Source: Amycolatopsis pretoriensis
Lineage (GTDB): Bacteria; Actinomycetota; Actinomycetes; Mycobacteriales; Pseudonocardiaceae
Assembly: GCF_900107925.1 (NCBI RefSeq)
Contig: NZ_FNUJ01000011.1
Span: forward strand, 186,001 to 250,000
DNA: 64,000 nt
Reading direction: 5' to 3'
Each line of letters starts with the position of its first letter. Position 1 is the stretch's first letter. The translations under genes and the position numbers were made by a program. Shown here one piece after another: positions 63,453 through 64,000 of this stretch. Below the pieces are notes generated by a model, which was given only the letters and a program-made list of their open reading frames with translations, made no database searches and had not been told where the DNA came from.

Positions 63453-64000
63453 GTGAGTTCTCTTCGGACTGGCTCTACCTGCGCGAACCGGCCGACGCCG
63501 CGGCCCGCGCCGGCCGGCTCCTCGAACCCCTGCGGGAGTTCCTGCCCGCCGACTTCACCGTCCGCGACCTCGGCTGCGGCACCGGCTCGCTCGGCCGCTG
63601 GCTCGCCGCGCGGCTGCCCGGCACCCAGCACTGGATCCTGCACGACCACGACACGGCGCTGCTCGACCACGCCCGCGCCGCCCTGCCGGCCGCCGCGCTC
63701 GACGGCAGCCCCGTCGACGTCGTCGCCGAACAGCGCGACGTCACCGCGCTGCGGGCCGCCGACCTCGCCGGGACGTCGCTGGTCACCGCGTCCGCGCTGC
63801 TCGACCTGCTGACCCGGGACGAGGTCACGGCCCTGGCCAAGGCGGTCGTCGAGGCCGGCTGCGCGGCGCTGCTGATGCTCTCGGTGACCGGCCGGGTGGA
63901 GCTCTCGCCCGCCGACCCGCTCGACCCCGCGATCGCCGCCGCGTTCAACGCCCACCAGCGCCGGATCGCCGGTGGCCGCCGGCTGCTCGGCCCGAACGCC
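63449..64000 (+). CDS. Class I SAM-dependent methyltransferase (cut by window edge)
   Basis: 184 codons are visible before the window ends. LREPADAAARAGRLLEPLREFLPADFTVRDLGCGTGSLGRWLAARLPGTQHWILHDHDTALLDHARAALP has the SAM-binding motif I (DLGCGTGS) and the acidic end of strand 2 (HDHD). Motif II region LVTASALLDLLTRDEV follows. ATG overlaps the glycosyltransferase stop. Fourth gene of the pterin-associated operon; substrate unknown. Confidence 0.85.
   Translation, partial: MSEFSSDWLYLREPADAAARAGRLLEPLREFLPADFTVRDLGCGTGSLGRWLAARLPGTQHWILHDHDTALLDHARAALPAAALDGSPVDVVAEQRDVTALRAADLAGTSLVTASALLDLLTRDEVTALAKAVVEAGCAALLMLSVTGRVELSPADPLDPAIAAAFNAHQRRIAGGRRLLGPNA

Overview
The window is high-GC DNA (GTG/TTG starts, GC-rich third codon positions, many 4-bp stop/start overlaps) from an actinomycete. 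The gene set (F420-dependent enzymes, actinobacterial IHF, ROK/TetR/GntR regulators, an AftB-like GT-C enzyme, PHO-box-like repeats) fits a Pseudonocardiales member such as Amycolatopsis; that genus call is inference. No rRNA, tRNA, insertion sequence, prophage or CRISPR array was seen. It is ordinary chromosome with several catabolic loci.

Layout. 1-8.3 kb: end of a thioesterase gene, a secreted phosphoesterase under a PHO-box-like site, a TetR/membrane-protein pair sharing tet-operator-like palindromes, a sugar ABC transporter without its own ATPase, and an acyl-CoA ligase. 8.3-15.7 kb: IHF-like protein, isochorismate synthase, phosphopantetheinyl transferase, acyl-CoA dehydrogenase, then a TetR / acyl-CoA ligase / enoyl-CoA hydratase operon. 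15.7-24 kb: amidohydrolase, TfoX-like, GNAT, DtxR-type regulator, F420 oxidoreductase, alcohol dehydrogenase, AlkB, ArsR-type regulator with two small membrane proteins. 23.8-28.9 kb: 5-oxoproline operon (MFS, DUF1445, pxpABC) with a divergent GntR gene.

29.8-46.1 kb is the most striking part. Leftward, GH16, GH75, GH30 and GH18 enzymes, each secreted and each carrying a near-identical ricin-B lectin, together cover the main fungal wall polymers (beta-1,3-glucan, chitosan, beta-1,6-glucan, chitin). Two divergent ROK regulators follow. Rightward comes an Opp-type ABC transporter ending in a GH1 beta-glucosidase. Motifs resembling the GGTCT-AGACC sites of Streptomyces chitin genes lie in the GH16 promoter and upstream of the transporter. 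I read the region as one fungal-wall attack and beta-glucan scavenging locus.

46-64 kb: DUF2306 protein; a salicylyl-CoA/aminobenzoyl-CoA-type aromatic cluster (acyl-CoA dehydrogenase, bifunctional flavoenzyme, RidA, PaaX); a 215-residue protein bearing cytochrome P450 motifs; MarR / F420 nitroreductase; LysR / BBE oxidase; MpaB-type oxygenase; GT-C enzyme; stand-alone LigD-type polymerase; and at the right edge a pterin-associated cluster (CDP-alcohol transferase, dehydrogenase, atypical PTPS homologue, GT4 glycosyltransferase, methyltransferase) whose product I cannot name.
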